Of a stretch of DNA of 57,101 nt, positions 1 to 7,745 are shown piece by piece. Position numbers and translations under genes: made by a program. The stretch is from NCBI RefSeq assembly GCF_000472965.1, contig NZ_AXAU01000012.1:1-57101 (forward strand), given 5' to 3'. The notes beneath the pieces were generated by a model. The model ran no database searches, was not told the DNA's origin, and saw nothing but the letters and a program-made list of their open reading frames with translations. Positions within the stretch are counted from its first letter, which is position 1; every line of letters begins with the position of its first letter. This DNA is from Bradyrhizobium murdochi (GTDB taxonomy: Bacteria; Pseudomonadota; Alphaproteobacteria; Rhizobiales; Xanthobacteraceae).

Positions 1-39
1 CAGGGAAGACCGGGTGCTGGCTGCACCCGCGGTCTCGTG

Positions 40-440
40 TGCGATTTGCGCAAAAGAAAATGCACACGAGCATACAGGTACAGCGGGAGCATCCCGGCCT
101 TCCCTGCGCAATGGCTTTACGGCTTACTTCGTACTCTTCCCGGAGAACGGCTCTTTTGCCTCCGTCGCTGCGCAAATAGTTTCACGCAGCTTAACGCCAG
201 CACCGCGGCGCCCGAACCACACGACTTCGCCGTACGCTTCCTGCGCCTACGTCTTGCGCCTTCCGCGTCCATCGCATCTCACCGCACGTTCGTGACGTGG
301 CCAACGCCCCTCATCTGCCATGAGACGGGCAGAGTTATGCGACTGATTTGCCCTTCGTGTTAAGCGGAATATTTTTGATTCTTTCCGATTCCTGGACTTG
401 ACATGATTTCTGAAAATCAGAAATGATTTGCCCATGGCGC
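40..440 (+). repeat. Dispersed intergenic repeat, Bradyrhizobium type
   Basis: No credible gene lies in the first 663 bases. From about position 105 to 420 the sequence resembles an intergenic element I remember as occurring in many copies in Bradyrhizobium genomes. Its recognisable pieces are 'ggctttacggcttacttcgt' (about 111-130), a tract with 'gcttaacgccagcaccgcgg' and 'acttcgccgtacgcttcctg', the segment 'caccgcacgttcgtgacg', and an A/T-rich end near 360-430. The small ORFs crossing it in several frames lack ribosome binding sites and family resemblance. Assignment to a repeat family rests on recall and the edges are approximate. Confidence 0.5.
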
Positions 441-663
441 ATTCGCGCCTTTGTCCACTCTTGCATGCACAGGCCAAGTATGGCTCAGCGGCCTCACGAC
501 GTCGTGCCTGTGTTGGTTTCGAGTACGCTTGGAACGTGCCCCGTAGCCTCACGTTGTACCGCGCCAGCACTAGCTGGTACCGAGGTCGCGCCATGAGCGC
601 CCTCAATAGCGCTGAACAGTGAGTGGCGCGGCCCCTCAATCCAGAAACGGAGGAGGTTACGCC

Positions 664-1557
664 ATGGATGCATTGCGCATTTCCCGCCGGCAATCGATCG
701 CCGGCCTATCCGTCGCAGGACTCGCGGGACTGCTTATTCCATCTGCCTATGCCCAGCAGAAGCGCGAGACCACGGGCGTTGGGATCGGCAAGAAGGGAGC
801 AGCGATCGACGACGAGGACATTTTCACCTTCGCGCTGAACCTCGAATATATGGAAGCCGAATTCTATCTGCGTGCAACGACCGGCAAGGGCATCAGCGAG
901 ACCGATGCCGGTATGGATGCCGGCAGGGTCGTGGGCGGCCACGAGGCCCAATTCAAGGAGAAAGCGATCCGCGAATTCATTGAAGAGACGGCAGAGAACG
1001 AACTGGCCCACGTTCGCTTCTATCGCAAGACGCTTGGCCGAAGCGCCATTTCAAGACCTGCGATCGACTTCGATGCCGGCTTCAAGGCTGCTGCTGAGGC
1101 TGCCGGACTGCCAGCCGATTTCGATCCCTTTGCCGACGACATGTCGGTGCTGCTCGGCGGCATGCTGTTCGAGGACGTCGGCGTGACCGCCTATGCAGGT
1201 GCGGCTCCCCTGCTCAAGAAAAAGGAATTCGTGGAGGCGGCAGCGGGGATACTTGCTGTTGAGGCCTACCACATGGGAATGGCGCGCTCCCAGCTCTACA
1301 TGATGGGCGAGAAGGCATGGGATGCCGCCAACGCCATCTCGGATGCACGGGATAAGATTGACGGGACGCCTGAAAAAGAAGACGAAGGCATCAGGGTCAA
1401 TGGCAAAGCCAACTTCGTGCCTTCAACGCCCGACGCGATCGCGTTCACGCGTACGCCGCAAGAGGTGCTGCGTATCGTCTATCTGACCGACAAGGCCGGC
1501 GTCAGCAAAGGCGGGTTCTACCCGAACGGAATGAACGGAGAGCTCAGGAGCACCTGA
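664..1557 (+). CDS. Tat-exported ferritin-like domain protein
   Basis: A 297-aa protein of the Ferritin_2 (PF13668) type. The ATG at 664 follows a strong GGAGGAGG and is preferred over an in-frame upstream start at 619. The N-terminus has a twin-arginine signal (SRRQSIAG, Arg8-Arg9), a hydrophobic stretch and a likely cleavage after AYA at residue 30, so the mature protein should be periplasmic. Helices with acidic and histidine residues typical of ferritin-like bundles follow (NLEYMEAEFY, ENELAHVRFY, MLFEDVGVTAY, AVEAYHMG). These proteins are often called dessication-associated; their chemistry is poorly known and metal binding is inferred. The gene is monocistronic and converges on the sugar-dehydrogenase-like gene at 1624-3039. 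Confidence 0.85.
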   Translation: MDALRISRRQSIAGLSVAGLAGLLIPSAYAQQKRETTGVGIGKKGAAIDDEDIFTFALNLEYMEAEFYLRATTGKGISETDAGMDAGRVVGGHEAQFKEKAIREFIEETAENELAHVRFYRKTLGRSAISRPAIDFDAGFKAAAEAAGLPADFDPFADDMSVLLGGMLFEDVGVTAYAGAAPLLKKKEFVEAAAGILAVEAYHMGMARSQLYMMGEKAWDAANAISDARDKIDGTPEKEDEGIRVNGKANFVPSTPDAIAFTRTPQEVLRIVYLTDKAGVSKGGFYPNGMNGELRST

Positions 1558-1623
1558 CTGCAATACGCACTCCGCCGCATGAAACGGCATCCGCCGCGCT
1601 GGCTGTTCGGACGGGCATACAAG

Positions 1624-3039
1624 CTAGCGTGGCGCCTCCGTACTGCCATCAGGCTTGCCTGTACGGTTCTCAGGCCCTGTGTAAGCGATGCGCCAGATGG
1701 TGCCGCCGGTGTCGTCGGCAACGAGCAACGAACCGTCCTTGGCGATCGCAAGCGCGGCAGGTCGGCCCCAGATCTCCGCCCGATGCATGCCGGAGACCCA
1801 GAAGCCGACGGCGAAATTCTGGTACCAGCCTTGCGGACGGCCATCCTTGAACGGCACGAACACGATCTTGTAACCGGTCGGTTCGGATCGATTCCACGAT
1901 CCTTTGAGGGCAACAAAGGCGCCGCCGCGGAATTCGGGCGGAAACTGTTCGCCATTGTAGAACACCAGATCCATCGCCGAGGAATGCGCTTCGAACAGAA
2001 GGTCGGGCTTGATTGAAGCCTTGACCTTGTCTGGTTTCAAATTGGCAAAACCCGGCTGCGGGTGCTGACCGATATATGCGTAAGGCCAGCCGTAGAAGGC
2101 GCCCTTCTCGACACGCGTCAGATAATCGGGCGGAAGCCGGTCGCCGAGACCGTCGCGCTCCTGAACCACTGCATAGAGATCGCCCGTTCCAGGTTCGAAG
2201 GCGAGCGCCGTCGGATTGCGCAATCCCGAAGCGAACGTGACTTGGTTCGCGCCGTTGGGATCGAAGCGCTGGATCGTCGCCTTGACCTCCGGTTCAACAC
2301 CAATGTTTCCGGACGAGCCGACGCCGACGAAAAGTTCGCCAGTCTTGGGGTCGATCGCGAGGTGCCGGTTCATATGGCCCTGAACGACGCCGAACACGCC
2401 CTTCTTGGTGATCATTTCCTCGCCAACCATGGCGGGCGAAGGTTTGCGCTGATCCGGCGGCACATCGGCAGCCTTCGGCTGCTCGCCACCACGGCCTGCA
2501 CGCAACGCGCCAAGCCGGTGCGGTACCTTCCAGATCCCATCCTGATCCGCGACCAGGACGTGATCGTCCCGCCAAGCAAGTCCGAACGGTTGGTTGAATC
2601 CCTCCGCGTGGCGCTGAATCCAGTCGGCCTTGCCGTCCCCGTCCTCATCGCGCAGCAATGTGAGATGGCCCGCCCTCTGTTCGGCCACGAGCACGTCGCC
2701 GTTCGGCAGTACAAGCAGACGCCTCGGATGCTCAAGGCCGGTCATGAAAGCTGTCGTGCTGAAGCCTTCAAGGACGCGGGGCGTTTGGCCCTGGTGGGGA
2801 ATGACAAGGGAGCGGCTGCTGACGATCGGGCCGGTCTTCGGCGGCGGCAGGTCCTCCGCCTTGACCGTGAACCGGCGTCCAAGTTCCTGGTCAGGCAACA
2901 GCGCCGGGTCCGCCGGCTTTTCCGCCGTGGCCTGAGCGGCGGGCGCGCTTTTACGCTGAGCCCAGGCTGGTGCAAGCGCGAAGCCAATAGCAACGAGAGC
3001 TGCCGTGGGGGTCACGAGGCGGGAAGAAGGGAATTTCAT
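1624..3039 (-). CDS. Sorbosone/glucose dehydrogenase-like beta-propeller, exported
   Basis: A 471-aa protein with a Sec signal peptide (cleavage near APAWA-Q, residue 27) and a six-bladed propeller of the GSDH/L-sorbosone dehydrogenase type. Visible signatures are a run of Gly/Asp-rich blade motifs (PNGDVLVAEQ, DQDGIWKVP, GELFVGVGSSGN, NPTALAFEPGTGDLYAVVQE) and a conserved C-terminal part (FKGSWNR-like segment, DGSLLVADDTGGTIWRI). Relatives use PQQ and calcium to oxidise aldoses or aldehydes in the periplasm; substrate and cofactor use here are inferred. The start at 3039 is preceded by GGGAGG with good spacing. It ends beside the ferritin-like gene and is followed upstream by the HiPIP-like gene on the same strand. 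Confidence 0.85.
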   Translation of the reverse strand: MKFPSSRLVTPTAALVAIGFALAPAWAQRKSAPAAQATAEKPADPALLPDQELGRRFTVKAEDLPPPKTGPIVSSRSLVIPHQGQTPRVLEGFSTTAFMTGLEHPRRLLVLPNGDVLVAEQRAGHLTLLRDEDGDGKADWIQRHAEGFNQPFGLAWRDDHVLVADQDGIWKVPHRLGALRAGRGGEQPKAADVPPDQRKPSPAMVGEEMITKKGVFGVVQGHMNRHLAIDPKTGELFVGVGSSGNIGVEPEVKATIQRFDPNGANQVTFASGLRNPTALAFEPGTGDLYAVVQERDGLGDRLPPDYLTRVEKGAFYGWPYAYIGQHPQPGFANLKPDKVKASIKPDLLFEAHSSAMDLVFYNGEQFPPEFRGGAFVALKGSWNRSEPTGYKIVFVPFKDGRPQGWYQNFAVGFWVSGMHRAEIWGRPAALAIAKDGSLLVADDTGGTIWRIAYTGPENRTGKPDGSTEAPR

Positions 3040-3266
3040 TGCGAGCCTCCCATCGAAGTCGAGTCAGGCTTTTCGAGTTCAATACATGTGAGTGCGCCGC
3101 CTTCGGGCCGATCGTTGGCCTGCCCTTATCGGTGGTCTGCCCTTAATCGTCTCGCCCAGACGTTCGTTGTCTGCACCGCTATGGTCACAGCACAGCCAAT
3201 ATACCCCTCTGCTAAACGGGCCGTCAGCGCAGACACCGCTTACGGTGCCGTACGCATTGGGCGGTT

Positions 3267-3641
3267 CTAGTAACTGCTGCCTCCACGCGCACCTCCGCCA
3301 CCGGGTGCACCCGGCGCTCGGCCTCTGCCAGCGGCTTGGTAGTGGCGACACCAGCCGTTGGCGCTGATGCGTCCCTCGACGATCGCGCAGGTCCCTCCGC
3401 GGAAATTGACGCAGCCGGCGCAGCGCTGCGGTCCATTTGGACTATCGCGATACTGGGCCGAGGCTTTGCTGACTTTTGGCCGGCCGCGTATCTCTCGCAG
3501 CAGCCCGTCATCGAATGGCAGAGGCGTAATCGACGGAGCTGCCAATGCCGGCAGTGCCGTCCCGGCAAGTGCCGCTCCACAAAGTGTCTTTCCAATAAAA
3601 TTGCGACGCGAAATGGATTCCCTTTTCGAATGCTCGCTCAT
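3267..3641 (-). CDS. Tat-exported high-potential iron-sulfur protein (HiPIP)-like
   Basis: A 124-aa protein. The ATG at 3641 (GGAGG seven bases upstream) is chosen over an upstream in-frame start because it gives a canonical Tat signal (ISRRNFIG, Arg12-Arg13) with a hydrophobic core and LPALAA cleavage region. The mature part has four cysteines spaced C-x2-C-x7-C-x12-C (Cys74, 77, 85, 98), ending in the HiPIP hallmark GWC. This fits a [4Fe-4S] cluster in a periplasmic electron carrier. The C-terminus is an unusual Gly/Arg/Ala-rich tail. It lies 227 bp upstream of the sorbosone-dehydrogenase-like gene on the same strand, so it might serve that enzyme, but this is only context. Confidence 0.8.
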   Translation of the reverse strand: MSEHSKRESISRRNFIGKTLCGAALAGTALPALAAPSITPLPFDDGLLREIRGRPKVSKASAQYRDSPNGPQRCAGCVNFRGGTCAIVEGRISANGWCRHYQAAGRGRAPGAPGGGGARGGSSY

Positions 3642-3941
3642 GGATGACCTCCGGGTTGTGGAGGGACCATTCGCGGTCTCCCAGACGATCAAAACAATTT
3701 ACCGAGGAGCGCGTTGTTCCTCGCGTTGCCGGGTTTTCCTTTGTAGCGAGGTCACGCAGATCGCTGCTTAAGGCCGGACAGCGCCAAGCGAGTTGCCTCC
3801 CACAAAATCAGGGCAGCCATATTACCTCTTCTTCCCATGTACGCTGTTCGAGGAACGCGCGCGCAATGGCAGGCTTCGCGCGCCCACCATCAGGACATGC
3901 GCTCGGGAATGGCGGTGGGCGCGGGATCGGTGATGCCGCGC
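3642..3941. other. Intergenic region, nothing recognised
   Basis: Three hundred bases separate the HiPIP-like gene and cysE, both on the minus strand. It must hold the HiPIP-like gene's promoter, but I could not single out convincing -35/-10 elements. The plus-strand ORFs that cross it lack a ribosome binding site and family resemblance. Confidence 0.4.
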
Positions 3942-4703
3942 TCAGGCCGGCACTGTTGTTTCAGGGCAATTGGTCAACCGCGCGGGAACGCCGACGGCGG
4001 TGCAGCCGGCCGGCACGTCGTGCTCGATGACCGCGCCTGCGCCGATCTTGGCGAAATCGCCGATGCTGACGTCGCCGAGAATCGTGGCACCGGTGCTGAG
4101 CAGGACTCCCCTGCCAATCCTCGGAGCGCGTTCCGGCTGCGAATACTCGCGCCCGACAGTCACGTTTTGTAAAATCGTCACCTCGTCGCCGATCGCCGCA
4201 AAGGCGCCGATGATGATGCCGGTGGCGTGATCGAGAAACACCGACGCGCCGATCGAGGCCGAGGGGTGAATGCTGACCTGAAGCTGATCGGACGACAGGC
4301 TTTGCAGCAACAGCGCGAGATCGTTGCGGCCTTGATGCCAGAGCCAGTTGGAGACGCGCCAAACCTGCAGCGCGACGTAGCCCTTGAAGTTCAGCAGCGG
4401 CGGCAGCAGCGTCATCGTCGCGGGATCGTGAACGGCGATGCTCTGCAGATCGCGGCTCGCCGTGTCGATCAGATCAGGCGAAGACGCGAAGGCGTCACGG
4501 GCAAGCTGCGCAAAGAGCGCGCGATCCGCGTGCGTCTTGCCGAGCCGCGCGCCGATCTGGTGCGCCAGTGCATGAGCGAAGTCGGGATGATCGAGAATGG
4601 ATGAGGAGAGCGCGGCGCCGAATACCGGGTCGCGCGCCACGGCGCTTTCCGCTTCACGCCGGATCGATCGCCAGAGTTGATCGACAGATGCAATTCCGTT
4701 CAT
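3942..4703 (-). CDS. cysE: Serine O-acetyltransferase-like (CysE family), divergent active site
   Basis: A 253-aa protein with the two-part CysE layout: an alpha-helical N-terminal domain (about 1-140) and a left-handed beta-helix of hexapeptide repeats (about 141-245). CysE makes O-acetylserine from serine and acetyl-CoA for cysteine synthesis in the cytoplasm. The LDHATG motif with the catalytic His (His159) is kept. The usual VDIHP is VSIHP here, so the Asp that pairs with that His is Ser144. The serine-binding RHP segment reads RAP (about 192-194), and the GGTG loop is missing. The family is secure, but substrate is less so: it may be a second CysE-like acetyltransferase. The gene stands alone, with a dispersed repeat upstream. 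Confidence 0.8.
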   Translation of the reverse strand: MNGIASVDQLWRSIRREAESAVARDPVFGAALSSSILDHPDFAHALAHQIGARLGKTHADRALFAQLARDAFASSPDLIDTASRDLQSIAVHDPATMTLLPPLLNFKGYVALQVWRVSNWLWHQGRNDLALLLQSLSSDQLQVSIHPSASIGASVFLDHATGIIIGAFAAIGDEVTILQNVTVGREYSQPERAPRIGRGVLLSTGATILGDVSIGDFAKIGAGAVIEHDVPAGCTAVGVPARLTNCPETTVPA

Positions 4704-4789
4704 GGCAGCCGCCTGGGATTAGCGCGTCCGCACAATATAGACCGGCCGCGAAACCGCGCCACCAAACGGTGATGCCTTCATGAACTAAC

Positions 4790-4870
4790 TTTCGCCGATT
4801 GCTCCACCTCTCCCGCTTGCGGGGAGGTCGGATCGCATCGAAGATGCGATCCGGTGGGGCTCTCTCCATG
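4790..4870. repeat. Palindromic dispersed repeat, copy 1 of a local pair
   Basis: This segment starts 'ttcgccgattgctccacctc', continues with a CTCCC...GGGAG hairpin, then an inverted 'gatcgcatc/gatgcgatc' stem and 'ctctctccat'. A second, similar copy in the same orientation lies at 5341-5456, so the pair flanks the small Gly-rich gene. Confidence 0.8.
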
Positions 4871-4913
4871 CGGGGAGCGTGACTCGTGGAGACACCCCCA
4901 CCCGGGCTGACCG

Positions 4914-5201
4914 TCAGGCAGCAGCTTTGTTCTTGATTGCACCGACGAGCGCCGTGAGTATGGCCCCGCCAGCACCACCGGCGATCGCGTGTGAGACAAT
5001 GCCGCCAATACTCAGATCGCCCGACTGGGCTGCGGCCATGATTGATGGCATCAACAATGTTACGAGCTGGCCGAGCACCCCGCCTCCGACCAAGCCGGCA
5101 ACAATGTTACCAATCGTACCGAGATCGAAAGTCGGCGATGACTTGCCCGCACCCACGCCGCCAAGCGCTCCTGCAACGAGGTTAGTCAGAATCTGTTCCA
5201 T
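4914..5201 (-). CDS. Small glycine/alanine-rich hypothetical protein
   Basis: A 95-aa protein I do not recognise by name. The ATG at 5201 with GGAG nine bases upstream fits better than the longer ORF reaching 5495, whose upstream part crosses a repeat. It is hydrophobic and glycine-rich with glycine-zipper-like spacing (GALGGVGAGK, GNIVAGLVGGGVLG, AIAGGAGGAILTALVGAI) and ends in a short basic tail. It could be membrane-associated or self-assembling; neither is shown. It is isolated between two copies of a palindromic repeat. Confidence 0.6.
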   Translation of the reverse strand: MEQILTNLVAGALGGVGAGKSSPTFDLGTIGNIVAGLVGGGVLGQLVTLLMPSIMAAAQSGDLSIGGIVSHAIAGGAGGAILTALVGAIKNKAAA

Positions 5202-5340
5202 GCTGATCTCCGTATGACTCGCGACAAACGGGGTTGATCTCGCGCAGACTATCACTGCACGAGAAGCCGATCCATGAATAAATCTCAGGTTGAGGCGGGC
5301 TGGCGGGTCGAGCGGCCTGACTCCGGTTCCTTCTAGTAGA

Positions 5341-5456
5341 CTTCGCCGATTGCTCCACCTCTCCCGCTTGCAGGAGATCGGATCGCATCGTTGGATGCGA
5401 TCTGGTGGGCGCTCTCTCCATACAACCCGGCCCTCCCCCGCAAGCGGGAGAGGGTG
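5341..5456. repeat. Palindromic dispersed repeat, copy 2 of a local pair
   Basis: Second copy of the element at 4790-4870, same orientation, with the same order of motifs. Here it is extended by a further 'ctcccccgcaagcgggagag' hairpin. Differences in the central stem suggest an old duplication or independent insertion. Confidence 0.8.
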
Positions 5457-5607
5457 AGCAGTCGCTCCGCGGTCGCAGTTTGGCCGCCTTGTCACTCACG
5501 GTACAAAAACAAACCGCCCACCTGCGGGTCGCAGATGGGCGGCTGTATCGCCGTCGGGCGTCATGGGGGCATCACGCCCGCGGCTGAACTCCACTCACTG
5601 TTGACGA

Positions 5608-6093
5608 TCAGCCCTGCTGCGGCTGGTCGTTCGGCGGAGTCGGACGCTGGCGGTGCTGCGCCATGAACTGATCGAACTCTTCCTTGTCCTTGGCTTGGCG
5701 CAGACGCTCGAGGAAATTCTTGAACTCAACCTGCTCTTCCTCGAGCCGGCGCAGGGTTTCCATGCGGTACTCGTCGAAGGCGCGGTTGCCGCTGGACGGC
5801 GGGCCGAAGCCGAAGCCGCCAAAGCCGCGGCGCTCCATGCGGTCGCGCATCCGGTCCATCTTGTACTGCATCCGCTCCATCTTGTTCTGCCAGCGGTCTC
5901 CGTTGCTCCAGCAAGCCATTTTTCTGCTCCCTAGTGTGAAAAAGAGAAGGGCAAGCCCGATCGGCCACCAGATGATGAAGCCGAGGATAGTCACCACGAT
6001 CCAGCCGGGGTGCCAGGGACTTTCAAGCATATGCGGTCGATAGGTCTGTTCCGTCTGACCGCGCCATCGATTGACATCTGCGGTGTAGGCCAT
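5608..6093 (-). CDS. DUF2852 membrane protein
   Basis: A 161-aa protein of the DUF2852 type. The ATG at 6093 follows GGAGAGG; the ORF's longer upstream part would cross an operator and is rejected. After a short polar N-terminus there is one hydrophobic segment (about residues 23-48, WHPGWIVVTILGFIIWWPIG...), then a charged, Met/Arg-rich region (repeated KMERMQ/KMDRMRDRM) and a long amphipathic, probably coiled-coil helix (EYRMETLRRLEEEQVEFKNF), ending in a Pro/Gln tail. Function is unknown. A perfect 19-bp dyad lies 35 bp upstream, and a TetR regulator gene is the next gene upstream on the same strand, so TetR control is likely. Confidence 0.8.
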   Translation of the reverse strand: MAYTADVNRWRGQTEQTYRPHMLESPWHPGWIVVTILGFIIWWPIGLALLFFTLGSRKMACWSNGDRWQNKMERMQYKMDRMRDRMERRGFGGFGFGPPSSGNRAFDEYRMETLRRLEEEQVEFKNFLERLRQAKDKEEFDQFMAQHRQRPTPPNDQPQQG

Positions 6094-6127
6094 TTCCCTC
6101 TCCATGACGGCGATCACGCCGTTGTGA

Positions 6128-6146
6128 ATGTAAATAACATTTACAT
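6128..6146. promoter_or_regulatory. Perfect 19-bp dyad, likely TetR operator (O1)
   Basis: ATGTAAATAACATTTACAT: two perfect 8-bp arms around a 3-bp centre, 34 bases upstream of the DUF2852 start. A matching 19-bp dyad overlaps the start of the neighbouring tetR gene (6925-6943). Size and symmetry suit a TetR dimer; binding is inferred. Confidence 0.7.
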
Positions 6147-6200
6147 ACCTAAACCATCCCGCGTTTTTGTCAAGCGCGCGGCTCGACGCAGCCCGCAAAA

Positions 6201-6926
6201 TTATTTGCGGCCTCCCCAGGGGCCTGAGGGCGCGCCACCTTCCGGCGGCACCGGCGGCGGGCCGGACGGTTTCTGGTCTGACGGCCGGCGGTCGGTCGGG
6301 AAGCCGAGGCCGCGCAGATAAATCAGCACTTCCGCTTCCAACAGTTCTTCCGGCGACATCGGCAGTTTGCGTCGCGCGGCGTCGCCGCGGCCGAACAGCG
6401 AGGCTATGCCGTGCGACATCGACCAGATGTGCAGCGCCATCATCATCGCGGGAGGCCGCGGCATGCCGGGCGGCGCCAGCGCGGCGAGCCGCTCGGCGGC
6501 GGCGCGAATGATCGCGAACGCGCGCTCGCTAGCTGCCATCAATGTCGGGCTCGAATCGACAGGCACCCCGGATTCGAACATCGCCGAATAGAACGCCGGC
6601 TCGTTGCGCGCGAAGGCGAGATAGGCCTTGCCGACCCGCTCGAACGCGGTGACGGTGTCGGGGCGGCCGTCGTCCCAGGCCTGCACGAGCATGGCCTCGA
6701 ACTGCTCGAAGCCACGTTGCGCGATCGAGGACAGCAATTCATCGCGGTCGCGAAAATGGCGGTAGGGCGCGGCCGGACTGACCCCGGCCATGCGTGCGGC
6801 GTCCGCAAAGGTGAAGCCGGCCGGGCCCTTTTGCGAAATCAGGTCGAGCGCCGCCTGTAGCAATGCCTCTTTCAGATTGCCGTGATGGTAGCCACGCTCG
6901 CCGCGGCGGTCCTTTTGCCAGCTCAT
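6201..6926 (-). CDS. TetR family regulator (WHG-type C-terminal domain)
   Basis: A 241-aa repressor-like protein. The N-terminal HTH is clear (about residues 15-62: NLKEALLQAALDLI, FTFADAARMAGVSPAAPYRHF). The C-terminal ligand-binding region, with MMMALHIWSMSHGIASLFG, is like the WHG domain of TetR_C_33 members. A Pro/Gly-rich tail (about 215-241) is unusual and probably disordered. The gene lies just upstream of the DUF2852 gene on the same strand, and both have the same type of 19-bp dyad at their 5' ends. This suggests autoregulation plus control of DUF2852; the ligand is unknown. Confidence 0.88.
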   Translation of the reverse strand: MSWQKDRRGERGYHHGNLKEALLQAALDLISQKGPAGFTFADAARMAGVSPAAPYRHFRDRDELLSSIAQRGFEQFEAMLVQAWDDGRPDTVTAFERVGKAYLAFARNEPAFYSAMFESGVPVDSSPTLMAASERAFAIIRAAAERLAALAPPGMPRPPAMMMALHIWSMSHGIASLFGRGDAARRKLPMSPEELLEAEVLIYLRGLGFPTDRRPSDQKPSGPPPVPPEGGAPSGPWGGRK

Positions 6927-6950
6927 GTTAAAGGCTTTTACATGAGCTGG
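6918..6950. promoter_or_regulatory. Nested inverted repeats at the tetR start (O2)
   Basis: A perfect 11-bp inverted repeat (CCAGCTCATGT / ACATGAGCTGG, 11-bp spacer) overlaps the tetR start codon. Inside it, 6925-6943 reads ATGTTAAAGGCTTTTACAT, matching the O1 dyad at 14 of 19 positions with the same ATGT...ACAT ends. It could be the autoregulatory operator and, in mRNA, a hairpin covering the start codon. Confidence 0.55.
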
Positions 6951-7002
6951 CCGTAAAGGTCACTTAATTTGAACGTTAAAGAAGATTAACGGGGCGGTGC
7001 TG

Positions 7003-7200
7003 CACTCCCTCGCCCCGCTTTTGCGGGGAGAGGGTTGGGGTGAGGGGCTGCTTCCGCGACCCAGCTGCCGGTTGAAAGAGCGACGACCTCTGTCAGAAAG
7101 TCCGCATATCTAGGGCGGGCGGGTTCTCTCGGCAAAGTTCACTCGCGGAGAAAGCCCCTCACCCCGACCCTCTCCCCGTGAAAGGACGGGGAGAGGGAGC
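7003..7200. repeat. Facing copies of a GC-rich palindromic repeat
   Basis: A 'cgccccgcttttgcggggag' hairpin with a tail 'ggttggggtgaggggct' (7003-7048) faces a second copy starting 'agcccctcaccccgaccctc' (7152-7200). Together they form a long imperfect fold-back between tetR and the first yciI gene. They may terminate the yciI transcript; no gene was seen between them. Confidence 0.75.
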
Positions 7201-7208
7201 GGAAACAC

Positions 7209-7634
7209 TCACCGCGCCTTGTGCGCGCTTCCCTTCTGCAGCTCGTCGAAGCCTTTGGCGGCCTGCTGCACTTCCTCCGAGAAATCGCCGATTTCCTGCA
7301 CCTGGCGGATTTCGATGATCTCGTTCTCGGAGGCCGGGCACTTCTTCGCCCACTCGATCGCCTCCTCGCGCGACTTCACGTTGATCATCCAGTAGCCGCC
7401 GAGCACTTCCTTGGCTTCCGTGAAGGGACCGTCGGTCACGATGGGCTTGCCGGTGGCGAAGGAAACCCGCGCGCCCATCGAGGGCGGATGCAACCCGTCG
7501 AGCGCGATCAGCACGCCGGCCTCCTTCAGCGCCTCATTGTATTTCATCATCGCCTTGACGCGCTCGGGATCGAGCTGGACGTCCGGCGGCGCGGTCTCAT
7601 AGCCCAGGGGGATCATCAGCATCATGAATCGCAT
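7209..7634 (-). CDS. YCII/DGPF domain protein (paralog 1)
   Basis: A 141-aa YciI-like (YCII, PF03795) protein. It has the family's dimeric alpha/beta core and the DGPF signature (TDGPFTEAKEVLGGYW, DGPF at 68-71). The start at 7634 is taken because MRFMMLM aligns with paralog 2; an in-frame start at 7664 would lie in a repeat. YCII/DGPF proteins of this type are characteristic partners of ECF42 sigma factors; their reaction is not established. Gene 7746-8162 lies 111 bp upstream on the same strand with a palindrome between them. This gene has no TGTCGG-N16-TCGTC motif of its own, so it is probably read from the promoter at 8223-8249. Confidence 0.88.
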   Translation of the reverse strand: MRFMMLMIPLGYETAPPDVQLDPERVKAMMKYNEALKEAGVLIALDGLHPPSMGARVSFATGKPIVTDGPFTEAKEVLGGYWMINVKSREEAIEWAKKCPASENEIIEIRQVQEIGDFSEEVQQAAKGFDELQKGSAHKAR

Positions 7635-7658
7635 GGGGTGTCCTTTTTCTTTGGATGG

Positions 7659-7738
7659 CGTCATTCCGGGATGGTCCGAAGGACCAGACCCGGAATCTCG
7701 AGATTCCGGGTTCGCGCTTTGCGCGCCCCGGAATGACG
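7659..7738. repeat. Palindromic element between the two yciI genes
   Basis: Outer arms CGTCATTCCGGG (7659-7670) and CCCGGAATGACG (7727-7738) enclose inner palindromes (ggtccgaaggacc, cccggaatctcgagattccggg). It is of a kind common between Bradyrhizobium genes. Within an operon it might stabilise or partly terminate the transcript. Confidence 0.8.
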
Positions 7739-7745
7739 GGGAGAG

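Noticed and set aside
1..363. Small ORFs in the first 363 bases
   Set aside because: Several frames are open across what looks like a dispersed repeat; no ribosome binding site or known product.
2062..3270. 402-codon plus-strand ORF opposite the sorbosone dehydrogenase-like gene
   Set aside because: The minus-strand product has a signal peptide and family motifs; this frame has neither.
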